Notes: a model not told the origin generated them from the sequence alone. Counted from the first letter of the stretch, positions 50,375 to 57,294 are shown. The stretch is 64,000 nt of DNA from a virus (IMGVR_UViG_3300027771_000011:1-64000); one strand, 5' to 3'. Translations and numbers: made by a program.

Positions 50375-51568
50375 TCAGGCAGACTTCTTGCTAGGGTTAA
50401 GCGCTTCGATTGATGCACGATTTAATACGTCTAGTGTGGGCGTTGCCTCCTGCCAAACAATATCTTCGTGACCTCTTCCGTAGTTCTCCGTCATCTCTAG
50501 ATTAGCATGACCAGCCAACTGCTGAGGGTACTCTTTAGTTTGCTTCTGAATAAGATATATCCCTAGCGCTCTACCTTGGTGAAATGCTGGCTGTTCATTC
50601 ATTGATAGATCAGGATAAGGGTTAGCTAAGTCTCGTATCCGCTTGAACTCGTCAGACAAATACTTCGGGTACACCTTTGTGTAGTGAACATCATCTTCTC
50701 GTCCTGCGTTGCGGAGCCTCGGCTTCCGGTGAATTAGAAATGGGCTTGCTATGTTATCTCTGCACTGGTTTACAATAGCTCGAAGCTCTGGCGTTATCTC
50801 AATCTTGAGATAGCCCATGTCAGAATATTTCTCGGTCTTCTGCTGAATCACTTCAATAGAAGTGTCAGTCGATTTAGGCATCCGTATATTTAATATGTCA
50901 GCTCTTCGCTGAAGTGTCGTCAGTGCCAAGTTCATCGCACATCGCAACCATAGAGGGCATTCAGGATGGTCATAGATGGCCATCCAACCCTCGAAAGTAT
51001 GACGCTTCATGACACGTTTAGTTTTAACTGGCTTGGTCATATCAACAGGATTAGAATTACCGGTGATGTAACCTTTGGTGAGAGCGTACTGCATCATCAT
51101 CTTTAGGTTTTTACGCGTTGCGTTTCTTGCGTGAGGTGTACCAGAATCCTCATCATCTTCTTCGGGGTCATAGACTAAATCAAACAGCTCGTTTATCTTC
51201 AGGAGTGTAAACTGTTCCAAGGGAAGGTCAGGCATGTATTTAATTACCTTGTTCATCATCGTCTTCCGTTCAGCGATCAACGAGTCAGAGAAGTTGTCTA
51301 TATTTTTCTCGACAACATTAAGATACTTGGCGCACAGATCTCTCAGCTTCATACGAGTGCCGATGATCGACTCTGTTAAGTCAGTGCGTACAATGAGGAT
51401 AGAATTTGCTTGGTTAGCTGCACGAATTGCTTCGCCTCTGTTGGTGCCGAGTGACACATCTTTGCCAGCTGGTGCGTTGACGTAACGATAATAATCTGTC
51501 CCGTTGGAAGAGTTTATTTTCAGATACATTGGAAGTCCCTTAGTCTTACTTGATTGACGTTTCCTCAT
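50375..51568 (-). CDS. int: Tyrosine-recombinase integrase
   Basis: It catalyses site-specific integration and excision at attP. The 397-residue protein has an N-terminal DNA-binding part (1-70), a core-binding helical domain (about 70-185) and a catalytic domain with Arg221 in LQRRADI, Lys244 in QQKTEKY, the box His330-x2-Arg333 in FHQGRALG, His354 in LAGHAN and nucleophile Tyr363 in ENYGRG. All six catalytic positions are present. It starts at ATG 51568 behind AGGAG and overlaps the excisionase gene by 23 bases. It is the last gene of the long leftward operon, as in lambda. Confidence 0.93.
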   Translation of the reverse strand: MRKRQSSKTKGLPMYLKINSSNGTDYYRYVNAPAGKDVSLGTNRGEAIRAANQANSILIVRTDLTESIIGTRMKLRDLCAKYLNVVEKNIDNFSDSLIAERKTMMNKVIKYMPDLPLEQFTLLKINELFDLVYDPEEDDEDSGTPHARNATRKNLKMMMQYALTKGYITGNSNPVDMTKPVKTKRVMKRHTFEGWMAIYDHPECPLWLRCAMNLALTTLQRRADILNIRMPKSTDTSIEVIQQKTEKYSDMGYLKIEITPELRAIVNQCRDNIASPFLIHRKPRLRNAGREDDVHYTKVYPKYLSDEFKRIRDLANPYPDLSMNEQPAFHQGRALGIYLIQKQTKEYPQQLAGHANLEMTENYGRGHEDIVWQEATPTLDVLNRASIEALNPSKKSA

Positions 51569-51773
51569 TTCTATCTCCTAGAATAATTTTACTAAGTAAA
51601 GGATCAGCGAGTAGTGGGTCGCCAATTTTAAGATCTATGTAATATTTCCTGCCTATTTTTTGAGCAACAAGATCACCCTTTGCAATCCATTCTAACATCA
51701 CTCGTTTAGATGGAGCAGATGATGGTGTGAACCTCACTTCTCTGTACTCATCAAGCGTCATCAACTTTCTCAT
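51546..51773 (-). CDS. xis: Excisionase / recombination directionality factor
   Basis: A small winged-helix protein that would bind the att region and steer the integrase toward excision. The 75 residues contain a helix-turn-helix followed by the AlpA/Xis-like WIAKGDLVAQKIGRKYYID wing. It lies directly upstream of int in the same operon and overlaps it by 23 bases, the classic xis-int coupling. The C-terminal tail is short and acidic. The family call rests on the wing motif plus position. Confidence 0.82.
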   Translation of the reverse strand: MRKLMTLDEYREVRFTPSSAPSKRVMLEWIAKGDLVAQKIGRKYYIDLKIGDPLLADPLLSKIILGDRNEETSIK

Positions 51774-51924
51774 CTGAAATTTCCTCCGAACTTATTTCTG
51801 TAATTATTGTTGACGGGCTTAGACCCAGATCAACGCTGTCTTTTTTTCTCTGACCGCGATAGAACGCCTTGTCATTCTGCTCTCTGTTGATCTGATCAGC
51901 TGTTAACTTTATGATTTTTGCCAT
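51751..51924 (-). CDS. Small protein upstream of xis, unknown
   Basis: A 57-residue charged protein starting MAKIIKLTADQINREQND, with an acidic C-terminus (EISSEEISDEKVDDA). The start ATG 51924 lies within the end of the preceding gene; an upstream start at 51960 would deepen the overlap. It overlaps xis by 23 bases. Tight coupling suggests co-translation with the lysogeny genes. No domain is recognised. Confidence 0.5.
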   Translation of the reverse strand: MAKIIKLTADQINREQNDKAFYRGQRKKDSVDLGLSPSTIITEISSEEISDEKVDDA

Positions 51925-52123
51925 GTTTTTTATCCATTGCTTGTTCAAAAGATCTAGCATTCAATTGAGACGGAGTCAGCCGTTGCGCAAGACTAACCTC
52001 ACCCATCGCCACTTGCTTAATTTCTCCCCCGTCATTAAGAAACTTCTCAACATCATCTGCAATTTTGTTTCTCAAAGTTTTCTTCTTATCTGGTGATTGG
52101 TACAAAGTGTTATCGTCTCTCAT
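51896..52123 (-). CDS. Small protein, weakly SutA-like
   Basis: A 75-residue protein starting at ATG 52123 (a TTG at 52135 is possible). It has a basic start, then ADDVEKFLNDGGEIKQV, a short motif that recalls the RNA polymerase-binding region of SutA-like proteins, and a C-terminal Arg/Lys-rich tail. The similarity is weak and from memory. It lies in a set of overlapping small early genes. A transcription-related role is possible. Confidence 0.5.
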   Translation of the reverse strand: MRDDNTLYQSPDKKKTLRNKIADDVEKFLNDGGEIKQVAMGEVSLAQRLTPSQLNARSFEQAMDKKHGKNHKVNS

Positions 52124-52127
52124 GTGT

Positions 52128-52280
52128 CTACTCAATAAGTGTTAACAATATTTCCAAGGCTTCGATGTCTTCCTTCGACATTTGTTTGAAGCTGGTACTC
52201 GATAATATTTCTGATAGCAAATCAGATTTTTGATCTAGCAATACGATCCTTTGCTCTATCTTTTTCTTTAAATCTTTCAT
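52128..52280 (-). CDS. 50-residue helical protein, unknown
   Basis: A 50-residue, fully helical protein (MKDLKKKIEQRIVLLDQKSD, ending IEALEILLTLIE) with heptad-like leucines. Its start overlaps the upstream gene's stop (ATGA coupling), supporting translation. No domain or membrane segment is seen. It may be a small oligomerising regulator. Confidence 0.5.
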   Translation of the reverse strand: MKDLKKKIEQRIVLLDQKSDLLSEILSSTSFKQMSKEDIEALEILLTLIE

Positions 52281-52591
52281 GCTAATCTCTCGTTCTCATT
52301 CAGTATGTCAATACGTGATCTAAACCACGCTCTCTTAGCACTCACACTGCGAGGGTTTCTGTTGAACATCTCTGCAAGTTTCTGATTGGAGAGTTGAATG
52401 TTTGATAGAAACTTTACACACTCTTCGTGCGTCCACTCTTTGCGTTTCTGTTTGCGAAGTCCCAGTGTGATCGCTCGTTCTCTGACACTGCGAGGATCTC
52501 TTCCTATTGACATTGCAACGTCAAAATAAGTATTCGTTTTATAATGTTCACGAATGAACAAGTCTTCATCAGCGGTGTAATGCCTAGCCAT
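52277..52591 (-). CDS. Myb/SANT-like helix-turn-helix protein
   Basis: A 104-residue protein with two helix-turn-helix-like repeats: YTADEDLFIREHYKT followed by SVRERAITLGLRK, then WTHEECVKFLSN followed by SVSAKRAWFRSR. Trp/Tyr spacing and the repeated R-S-V resemble Myb/SANT or homing-type DNA-binding domains found in phages. The start is ATG 52591. Its upstream neighbour has the same style of domain. Probably a DNA-binding regulator of early genes. Confidence 0.6.
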   Translation of the reverse strand: MARHYTADEDLFIREHYKTNTYFDVAMSIGRDPRSVRERAITLGLRKQKRKEWTHEECVKFLSNIQLSNQKLAEMFNRNPRSVSAKRAWFRSRIDILNENERLA

Positions 52592-52832
52592 AAGGTGTCC
52601 ACCCAATCTTTCCAGTGATGAACGGGTTGTAGTTGCAAGGATTGATTTTTAATTCCTCTTGAGCAAGTCTCCTCTGCGTGCCACCAGTAGGATCTGTTAC
52701 CCCCAATCGTGACGCCAACATCTTCACTGAGGATTCGGGTCTTTGAATCTCATCAGCAATAGATCTCACGGTCATGATGTTGTAATTCGTAGCAACAAAA
52801 GAAATTTCTGCGTCTGTCCAAAACCTACCCAT
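52584..52832 (-). CDS. Myb/SANT-like helix-turn-helix protein, second copy
   Basis: An 82-residue protein beginning MGRFWTDAEISFVATNYN and MTVRSIADEIQRPESSVKML, a single Myb/SANT-like helix-turn-helix with a short C-terminal tail. It has GGAG before its start, which is formed by the last codons of the SleB gene. It overlaps the downstream gene by eight bases. The pair looks like an in-tandem set of related DNA-binding proteins. Confidence 0.6.
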   Translation of the reverse strand: MGRFWTDAEISFVATNYNIMTVRSIADEIQRPESSVKMLASRLGVTDPTGGTQRRLAQEELKINPCNYNPFITGKIGWTPYG

Positions 52833-52833
52833 G

Positions 52834-53262
52834 TTATTTCTCCAACCGATAAAAAATATGAGTGCCCACTTTGACTATTCTCTGAGTTGATTCAGACCTA
52901 GCCCACTTGGGTGAAACGTAATCCGTATGATAGTGAGTCGCCCCCTCCATAAAGTTTCTGTGATCACCTTCCATTACGTTAGACGCAAGAACTTGTGCGC
53001 TTACCCACGCGTCCATGTCTTTTGGTGAGTCATCTAATCCGTCACAAAAAAAGCTGAACTGGCACGCATGCCTGATCATTATTTTTGGATTCCATTTTTG
53101 GGTTCGGCCTTGCGTCACCACGCCACAAACTGAGTCTGGATAACGCTCATCATCGACTCGGTTCAGAATGACGAAGGCGACCCCTAGCTGCCCGACCAAT
53201 GGTTCTGATCGAGCTTCCCAGTAAATGGCAGCAGCAAGGCAAAGAACGGGGATCTCAAACAT
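52834..53262 (-). CDS. SleB-like cell wall hydrolase
   Basis: The 142-residue protein matches the Hydrolase_2 (SleB) family: AAAIYWEARSEPLVGQLGVA with the key Glu, VILNRV, QFSFFCDG and the family end ATHYHTDYVSPKWA. SleB-type enzymes cleave glycan strands of peptidoglycan. It has no obvious signal peptide, though the first ten residues are hydrophobic. It lies in the leftward early operon, far from the M15 endolysin, so it may serve superinfection or lysis in another setting. The enzyme call is secure; the role is not. Confidence 0.85.
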   Translation of the reverse strand: MFEIPVLCLAAAIYWEARSEPLVGQLGVAFVILNRVDDERYPDSVCGVVTQGRTQKWNPKIMIRHACQFSFFCDGLDDSPKDMDAWVSAQVLASNVMEGDHRNFMEGATHYHTDYVSPKWARSESTQRIVKVGTHIFYRLEK

Positions 53263-53267
53263 ATTTT

Positions 53268-53639
53268 TTATCCAAAAATGCGGCTGAAAATTCGGGATAA
53301 GAGGGAGTCTTCTTGTCTGTCCGGAGCGACATGCACCACCGGATTGTAAGGAGCATTCTTTCGCAATGGTTTTGGCGCATGAGGATTTGATCCGAGATCT
53401 GATCCGTCAATAAACGCTTGGCTGTGCCGCCTTAGCTCAGCAAGAGTAGGTGACACTCTGCGTCTTTCAAGACTCGAGTAAAGTTTAGGACAGCGCATCT
53501 CACACTCAGAGTGCAGCGCATATCTGACTCGGCCTGTTGACAATCCGACACGAGACGCTGTTGCATTAATGGACACACCCTCGAGGGTGAGGGTAAATGC
53601 TTCAATGTTGAGGCTTGTACTTTTATATTTTCGTAGCAT
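53268..53639 (-). CDS. Small helix-turn-helix protein, unknown role
   Basis: A 123-residue protein whose first 55 residues hold a helix-turn-helix pattern (LEGVSINATASRVGLSTGRVRYAL), as in small DNA-binding regulators. A polar, Pro/Asn-rich linker follows, and it ends in an amphipathic SLLSRIFSRIFG helix. It starts at ATG 53639 behind CTAGGAG. The hairpin at 53657-53676 lies just upstream. Possibly a regulator of the lower operon. Confidence 0.55.
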   Translation of the reverse strand: MLRKYKSTSLNIEAFTLTLEGVSINATASRVGLSTGRVRYALHSECEMRCPKLYSSLERRRVSPTLAELRRHSQAFIDGSDLGSNPHAPKPLRKNAPYNPVVHVAPDRQEDSLLSRIFSRIFG

Positions 53640-53656
53640 GTTAACTCCTAGGCTTT

Positions 53657-53676
53657 CACCGGCCTTATGACCGGTG
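53657..53676 (-). other. CACCGG / CCGGTG hairpin between SSB and next gene
   Basis: Six-base GC-rich arms with an 8-nt loop lie in the 59-nt gap. The same arms occur in the late leader hairpin (748-753 and 763-768). No T-run follows. It might be an antitermination or processing element. Confidence 0.45.
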
Positions 53677-53698
53677 GTGTGTTAGTTGAGGCGACTTT

Positions 53699-54172
53699 TT
53701 AAAAAGGGATGTCATCATCAAAGTCATCATCGGCAGGTGGCTGTTGCTGCTGCTGTTGCTTTTGAGGAGCACGCTGTTGCTGAGGAGCACGCTGTTGCTG
53801 AGGAGCACGCTGTTGCTGACCACCACCACCTTCTTTGCTACCAAGCATCTGAATCTTTCCATCAAATCCATCGACAACGATGTCAGTTGAATAGCGATCT
53901 TCACCTGAGTTTTTGTCTTGGTATTTGCTTGTGACGACCTTACCCCTCACGAACAACTTGTCGCCTGAGTTAATGTATTGAGATAAATTTTCTGCTGTCT
54001 TTCCAAAAACTGTGACGCGATGCCATTCAGTTTTTTCCTGACGCTCACCTGACGCTTTATCTTTCCACTTCTCAGATGTGGCTAAGCTAAGCTTCATAAT
54101 TTTACTGCCGTTTTTTGTATCTCGAACATCGGGCTGCTGACCCACGTTACCTATCAGATTGACTTCATTCAT
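53699..54172 (-). CDS. ssb: Single-stranded DNA-binding protein
   Basis: It coats ssDNA in replication and recombination. The 157-residue protein has an OB-fold core (MNEVNLIGNVGQQPDVRDT to about 110; WHRVTVFGKTAENL is typical) and a Gln-rich linker with three QQQRAP repeats. The acidic DDDIPF tip is the part of SSB that recruits partners. The start ATG 54172 has GGAG at a good distance; ATG 54187 is closer to no site. It lies between recombination genes, as expected for an Exo/Erf system. Confidence 0.92.
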   Translation of the reverse strand: MNEVNLIGNVGQQPDVRDTKNGSKIMKLSLATSEKWKDKASGERQEKTEWHRVTVFGKTAENLSQYINSGDKLFVRGKVVTSKYQDKNSGEDRYSTDIVVDGFDGKIQMLGSKEGGGGQQQRAPQQQRAPQQQRAPQKQQQQQQPPADDDFDDDIPF

Positions 54173-54187
54173 TTGGTACTTCTCCAT

Positions 54188-54364
54188 AATTAAATTAAAG
54201 CTGGTAAGGCCAGCAAATCCTCAAGATCATGCAAGCGGAAACAGTCGCATGTTAGCTACTGAAAGACTCACACTCTTGATGCAGAGGTTTTTCAATGCGA
54301 GGCACTCACTGCTTATCCTCATGCTGCACCTATCCCCGAGGGGCCGTGTGCAGAACGGACACAT
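54188..54364 (-). other. Gap upstream of ssb, possible structured leader
   Basis: No convincing gene. A GCTGG-TAAGG-CCAGC hairpin lies near 54200-54214 just before ssb, and a CCCCTCGGGG element occurs near 54341. A 31-residue frame on the minus strand has no clear support. Confidence 0.4.
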
Positions 54365-55258
54365 CTACTTTGTCGCTGCAACTCTAAAATAGCTGCTGCT
54401 CTTTCCGCGATACTGTTCAAGATCGACACCATCTAGTGATGGCACTTTCTTGTAATTTATATTTCCTTTGCGCTCAGCTTGAGTGACGCGAACACCACCA
54501 CCCTCACAGTCTCTGTCTCCAGAGAGATCAATGAGACGCCCACGCGCTTCGTCTACGCGCTCTTTGGCTTCAGCCAGTAATGCGTTGGCTTCAGTCCATT
54601 CGTTTGCGACAGACGTAAACTCAGCGTCCTTGCGTTGCAGAACCCCATCACCTTTCATCTCATCACTCTTAAGCAATGCCCAGAATTCAGCCCACTTTTC
54701 CATTAGACGATTGATGTCTTCTTGGTTTCGATCAATGGTGATCTGAAGGTGCGACTTGTCACGCGCATCGTAGATAAACAACTTGGCTTCTTTGGCATCA
54801 GCGACAAACATCTGCTGCTGAATCTGCCAATAATATTGAGGAGGGCACTCACCCTTCTCAACAAGTAGCCAAGTCTTGCTTTGCTTACCTTGGTAGGGGC
54901 ACTTGATTTCAGAGACATGACCTGTACTGCCATCAAACTCCACAGATTTGCCGTCAAGAGACGCTGATAAAGGGAGGCCATTATGCTCACGGGTAACAAC
55001 AACAGGGGCGTAGAACTCATCGTTGACTTTCTCTGCCGCTATACGCGCCTCGTCCTCGTGGGTGTGACCCCATTCGGTAGCGACATTGCCAACAAAAGGA
55101 ATACCATTGCCTCGATACCAGTTGAGGAGGCTGTCCCAAGTATTTGGAGTGAACGTCTGAACACCCATGATTAAACCAGCAGAACTGGCATTACAGTGAA
55201 CGCGTCTGTGATCCATCCATGCGTCAGTGTTCTGCTCCAGCTGGGCTAAAGAGTTCAT
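54365..55258 (-). CDS. YqaJ-family recombination exonuclease
   Basis: A lambda-exonuclease-like enzyme that resects double-stranded DNA for annealing recombination. The 297-residue protein shows the YqaJ pattern: WMDHRRVHCNASSAGLIMG, then WGHTHEDEARIAA with Glu68/Glu70, the metal site Asp102 in SASLDG, Glu117-x-Lys119 in SEIKCP, and YYWQIQQQM. A coiled C-terminal part follows. Its start overlaps the erf stop by four bases, so the two are co-translated. Secure call. Confidence 0.9.
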   Translation of the reverse strand: MNSLAQLEQNTDAWMDHRRVHCNASSAGLIMGVQTFTPNTWDSLLNWYRGNGIPFVGNVATEWGHTHEDEARIAAEKVNDEFYAPVVVTREHNGLPLSASLDGKSVEFDGSTGHVSEIKCPYQGKQSKTWLLVEKGECPPQYYWQIQQQMFVADAKEAKLFIYDARDKSHLQITIDRNQEDINRLMEKWAEFWALLKSDEMKGDGVLQRKDAEFTSVANEWTEANALLAEAKERVDEARGRLIDLSGDRDCEGGGVRVTQAERKGNINYKKVPSLDGVDLEQYRGKSSSYFRVAATK

Positions 55259-55905
55259 GACGCCACCGCCAGCTCATCTCCGTCAGTAGGTGCAACCTTC
55301 TCAGCTACGAGTAAGGTTTTGTGCAACTTTCTAATTGCACGTTCAGCTTGCTCTGAAGTCATGTCGCTGATTGCTTTTAGCTTCAGACCTTTGGTTACGT
55401 TTGCGATGTCTACACCAGCCTCCGCTGCCATATCTTTCACAGATTTGATCTCCAACTTGGACGCCATGCGGATCAGTTCTATAGGCTGAGCTTGTTCGCC
55501 CTCTGGATCATCGTCTGTTCTTATAGAGGCATCGTTGTCAGTCTGTGTTAGTCCCGCAATTGCACTACAGGAGTACCTGCGCAAATAAGTTATCGAGCTA
55601 CCAAGACACTGTATTGCTGAGTTGCCCTTGGCCATTTCGATCTGACAAGAGACTGAATCTTTTATCCATTCTCCAGAGCTGTGTGAGAGCATGGTCGTGA
55701 CACAAGCATTCGCTCCATCGTTACTGGGCGTTTGAATGAGAGCGATCTCATATTTAGGTAGCGTCTGGCGTAGCATGTCCAGAATCACACCGAGATCAGC
55801 GTAGTTATAATTGTAAGCAGCGGTGCCTTTGTATACGTTGATCATTTCGGCTTGTGCTTGAGAAAGGGCGAGGCTTATAGCCCCAATGTTTTCGGAAGTT
55901 TCCAT
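55255..55905 (-). CDS. erf: Erf-family single-strand annealing protein
   Basis: It pairs complementary ssDNA and works with the adjoining exonuclease and SSB, as in P22. The 216-residue protein contains the ERF hallmarks: YNYNYADLGVILDMLRQTL, LSHSSGEWI, and CLGSSITYLRRYSCSAIAGL followed by an acidic DNDASIRTDDD. The C-terminal third is helical. It starts at ATG 55905 behind CTAGGAG and is the first gene of the leftward operon, directly under the promoter at 55952-55980. Confidence 0.9.
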   Translation of the reverse strand: METSENIGAISLALSQAQAEMINVYKGTAAYNYNYADLGVILDMLRQTLPKYEIALIQTPSNDGANACVTTMLSHSSGEWIKDSVSCQIEMAKGNSAIQCLGSSITYLRRYSCSAIAGLTQTDNDASIRTDDDPEGEQAQPIELIRMASKLEIKSVKDMAAEAGVDIANVTKGLKLKAISDMTSEQAERAIRKLHKTLLVAEKVAPTDGDELAVAS

Positions 55906-55925
55906 TGTAATACTCCTAGTTAATA

Positions 55926-55941
55926 TTTCGTAAATACGAAA
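55926..55941. promoter_or_regulatory. Operator palindrome TTTCGTA-AA-TACGAAA (left operator)
   Basis: Perfect 7-bp arms, downstream of the leftward early promoter start region. Related 16-bp sites sit at the rightward promoter (57225-57240 and 57279-57294). Confidence 0.7.
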
Positions 55942-55951
55942 CGCTTAGTCA

Positions 55952-55980
55952 AGAATACCATCCGAAATTAATTCCGTCAA
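55952..55980 (-). promoter_or_regulatory. Leftward early promoter (TTGACG-17-TATTCT)
   Basis: On the minus strand, TTGACG (55975-55980) and TATTCT (55952-55957) are exactly 17 bp apart, a strong sigma-70 layout. It would drive erf through int. A CGAAATTAAT half-site overlaps the spacer and a palindrome lies below the start, so it is probably repressor-controlled like lambda PL. Confidence 0.78.
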
Positions 55981-56019
55981 TGGTAGGGTAACTTAGGCTT
56001 GTATTTCTTATAGGCGAAA

Positions 56020-56044
56020 AAAAACACCACGAAGGTGTCTTTTT
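56020..56044. terminator. Bidirectional intrinsic terminator
   Basis: ACACC (56024-56028) pairs with GGTGT (56034-56038), with an A-run on the left and a T-run on the right, so it can stop transcripts on both strands. It separates the immunity genes from the erf operon promoter. Confidence 0.7.
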
Positions 56045-56063
56045 ATTTTGAATTAAAACCTAC

Positions 56064-56228
56064 TTAATTCTGGGGTTCATTTAGTATACGTTCAATATAT
56101 CTAAGTACAGATAATTTTTGATCTACTTTTAGTCTATCGAATTTTAAAAGAATTCTTATTATTTCTTTTCTTCTTTCGTCATTCTCTGACAAATCATCAG
56201 TGGTTAATCCATTACCATCCTGAATCAT
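56064..56228 (-). CDS. 54-residue helical protein after the repressor gene
   Basis: A 54-residue protein: an acidic start (MIQDGNGLTTDDLSENDERR), then a helix-rich end (DRLKVDQKLSVLRYIERIL). It lies 67 nt downstream of the repressor gene, on the same strand, and ends just before the bidirectional terminator. It may be a repressor partner or anti-repressor. No domain is recognised. Confidence 0.45.
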   Translation of the reverse strand: MIQDGNGLTTDDLSENDERRKEIIRILLKFDRLKVDQKLSVLRYIERILNEPQN

Positions 56229-56295
56229 ATCACTATCCTTGGAACCATCTCTTGGCTCGTCATCTATTACTCAAATCATTCAGAATCCCTTAGAG

Positions 56296-56613
56296 TTATT
56301 GTTCATTTGTATCAGTATTTAATGCTGATATAAACTGCTTAACCATTGCTAATTGATTGTCATTCATTCCAGACATTAACAACGAGAGTTCCTGTATCTC
56401 ACTAGGCTGAGAGTTAAAAGTTAATAACTCTTCTGGCGTAGTGCCTAATTTTTTACTCAGTTTTTCTAGTAGCTGAAGACTAAGACCTTGTTGCCCATTC
56501 TCGAACCGACAAAGATTCCCGCTGGAAGTTCCTATTTCTTTCGCTACTTCTTTTTGCTTAAGACCTTTTTCTACTCTTAGCTTTTTTGCTGTTGGCCCTA
56601 TGAGTAATTTCAT
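56296..56613 (-). CDS. Cro/CI-type repressor (short form)
   Basis: The 105-residue protein has a clear HTH_3 domain: AKKLRVEKGLKQKEVAKEIG, SSGNLCRFENGQQG and LLEKLSKKLGTTPEELL. A short helical tail follows. It lacks the C-terminal LexA-type peptidase half seen in lambda CI, so RecA-driven self-cleavage is not expected. On the minus strand opposite the rightward Cro-like gene, it is the best candidate for the lysogeny repressor acting on the TTTCG operators. Confidence 0.82.
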   Translation of the reverse strand: MKLLIGPTAKKLRVEKGLKQKEVAKEIGTSSGNLCRFENGQQGLSLQLLEKLSKKLGTTPEELLTFNSQPSEIQELSLLMSGMNDNQLAMVKQFISALNTDTNEQ

Positions 56614-56836
56614 AACGTTCTCCTAAACATTCTCGATCAAGGGTAGACGAGGATGCCCAGTTTGTACCAAAGTTAATTTTAATAGCGGTCATAGCATCTC
56701 TTGCTGTCATTATTCTTTTATTTAAACGGCAAAGTCTAAGAAGAGATATATAGCTATTAGATGTAATGTAATTCCATTTGGAGATACATGTTTGTTCACG
56801 ACAAACCCTAAACAAGTGTGTATTAAGTAAGCTCAT
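56558..56836 (-). CDS. Uncertain small protein in the immunity region
   Basis: A 92-residue open frame starting at ATG 56836, coupled to the previous stop. It overlaps the repressor gene start by 56 bases, which is more than usual. Sequence: basic end (HRANSKKAKSRKRS), several Cys, no recognised domain. The overlap and composition leave real doubt. If real, it is a small basic immunity-region protein. Confidence 0.35.
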   Translation of the reverse strand: MSLLNTHLFRVCREQTCISKWNYITSNSYISLLRLCRLNKRIMTARDAMTAIKINFGTNWASSSTLDRECLGERYEITHRANSKKAKSRKRS

Positions 56837-57086
56837 AGAACACTCCATCATACCCTGTGGGTTTTACCTGCAACTGTATTTTTTTAAATTCTTTGCCAAG
56901 GATTTTCATTTGTGTCTCACCCTTAAACGTATCCTTAACTGCAAGATACTTAGGACTAACATCACCCCAGTTATCCCAGTGTGTAATATGCCAAGGCCAG
57001 TTTGATCCAGATTCCATCATCCAGCCCTTATTTTTTACTGGAAATTGACCCGTATTGTGAATGACGCGAAATGATTTATCGATCAT
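56823..57086 (-). CDS. Immunity-region protein, unknown function
   Basis: An 87-residue protein starting at ATG 57086 behind GGAGG (an earlier in-frame start at 57128 lies inside the operator repeats and is unlikely). It is Trp-rich (WMMESGSNWPWHITHWDNWG) with a C-terminal GYDGVFYELT. It is the first leftward gene from the operator region, so it is probably expressed in lysogens with the repressor. No family is recognised; an immunity or superinfection-exclusion role is only positional. Confidence 0.6.
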   Translation of the reverse strand: MIDKSFRVIHNTGQFPVKNKGWMMESGSNWPWHITHWDNWGDVSPKYLAVKDTFKGETQMKILGKEFKKIQLQVKPTGYDGVFYELT

Positions 57087-57110
57087 CTTTATTCCTCCTA
57101 TAATTAAATA

Positions 57111-57150
57111 TATCTGCGTGCTACGCATAATATCTGCGTGCTACGCATAA
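57111..57150. repeat. Two exact 20-bp direct repeats holding TGCGT-GCT-ACGCA dyads
   Basis: Adjacent copies at 57111-57130 and 57131-57150 each contain a 13-bp palindrome. The same dyad type occurs at 50353-50365 beside attP. Confidence 0.75.
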
Positions 57151-57159
57151 CCTACATCA

Positions 57160-57175
57160 GAACGTGATTACGTTC
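57160..57175. promoter_or_regulatory. Operator palindrome GAACGT-GATT-ACGTTC
   Basis: A perfect 6-bp-armed, 16-bp dyad in the divergent immunity control region, of the same length and CGT-N4-ACG core as the left operator at 55926. It lies between the repressor-side gene and the rightward promoter. Confidence 0.6.
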
Positions 57176-57224
57176 AATCTTATTACGAAATTAATTCTGC
57201 TTTACTTTTTTCCTCCCTAGGTAG

Positions 57225-57240
57225 TTTCGTGTAATCGAAA
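57225..57240. promoter_or_regulatory. Operator TTTCGTGTAATCGAAA just upstream of the rightward promoter
   Basis: A 16-bp site with TTTCG and CGAAA arms, ending eight bases before the -35 box. It matches the site at 55926 in arms and length. Confidence 0.65.
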
Positions 57241-57247
57241 TTAATAC

Positions 57248-57276
57248 TTGACATAACTCTGCGTGACTCTCAGAAT
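57248..57276 (+). promoter_or_regulatory. Rightward early promoter (TTGACA-17-CAGAAT)
   Basis: TTGACA at 57248-57253 is perfect; the -10 CAGAAT at 57271-57276 matches four of six. It would drive the Cro-like gene and the replication operon. Operators bracket it on both sides, as at lambda PR. Confidence 0.65.
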
Positions 57277-57278
57277 AC

Positions 57279-57294
57279 TTTCGCGCACACGAAC
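57279..57294. promoter_or_regulatory. Operator TTTCGCGCACACGAAC over the start site
   Basis: A third TTTCG-N6-CGAA site, directly after the -10 box, where a bound protein would block transcription. Confidence 0.6.

Noticed and set aside
53665-53934. Antisense or minus-frame proteins at ssb
   Set aside because: They are alternative readings of the SSB Gln-rich repeats.
54188-54364. A 31-residue gene before ssb
   Set aside because: No ribosome site and no protein-like pattern; left as a leader region.
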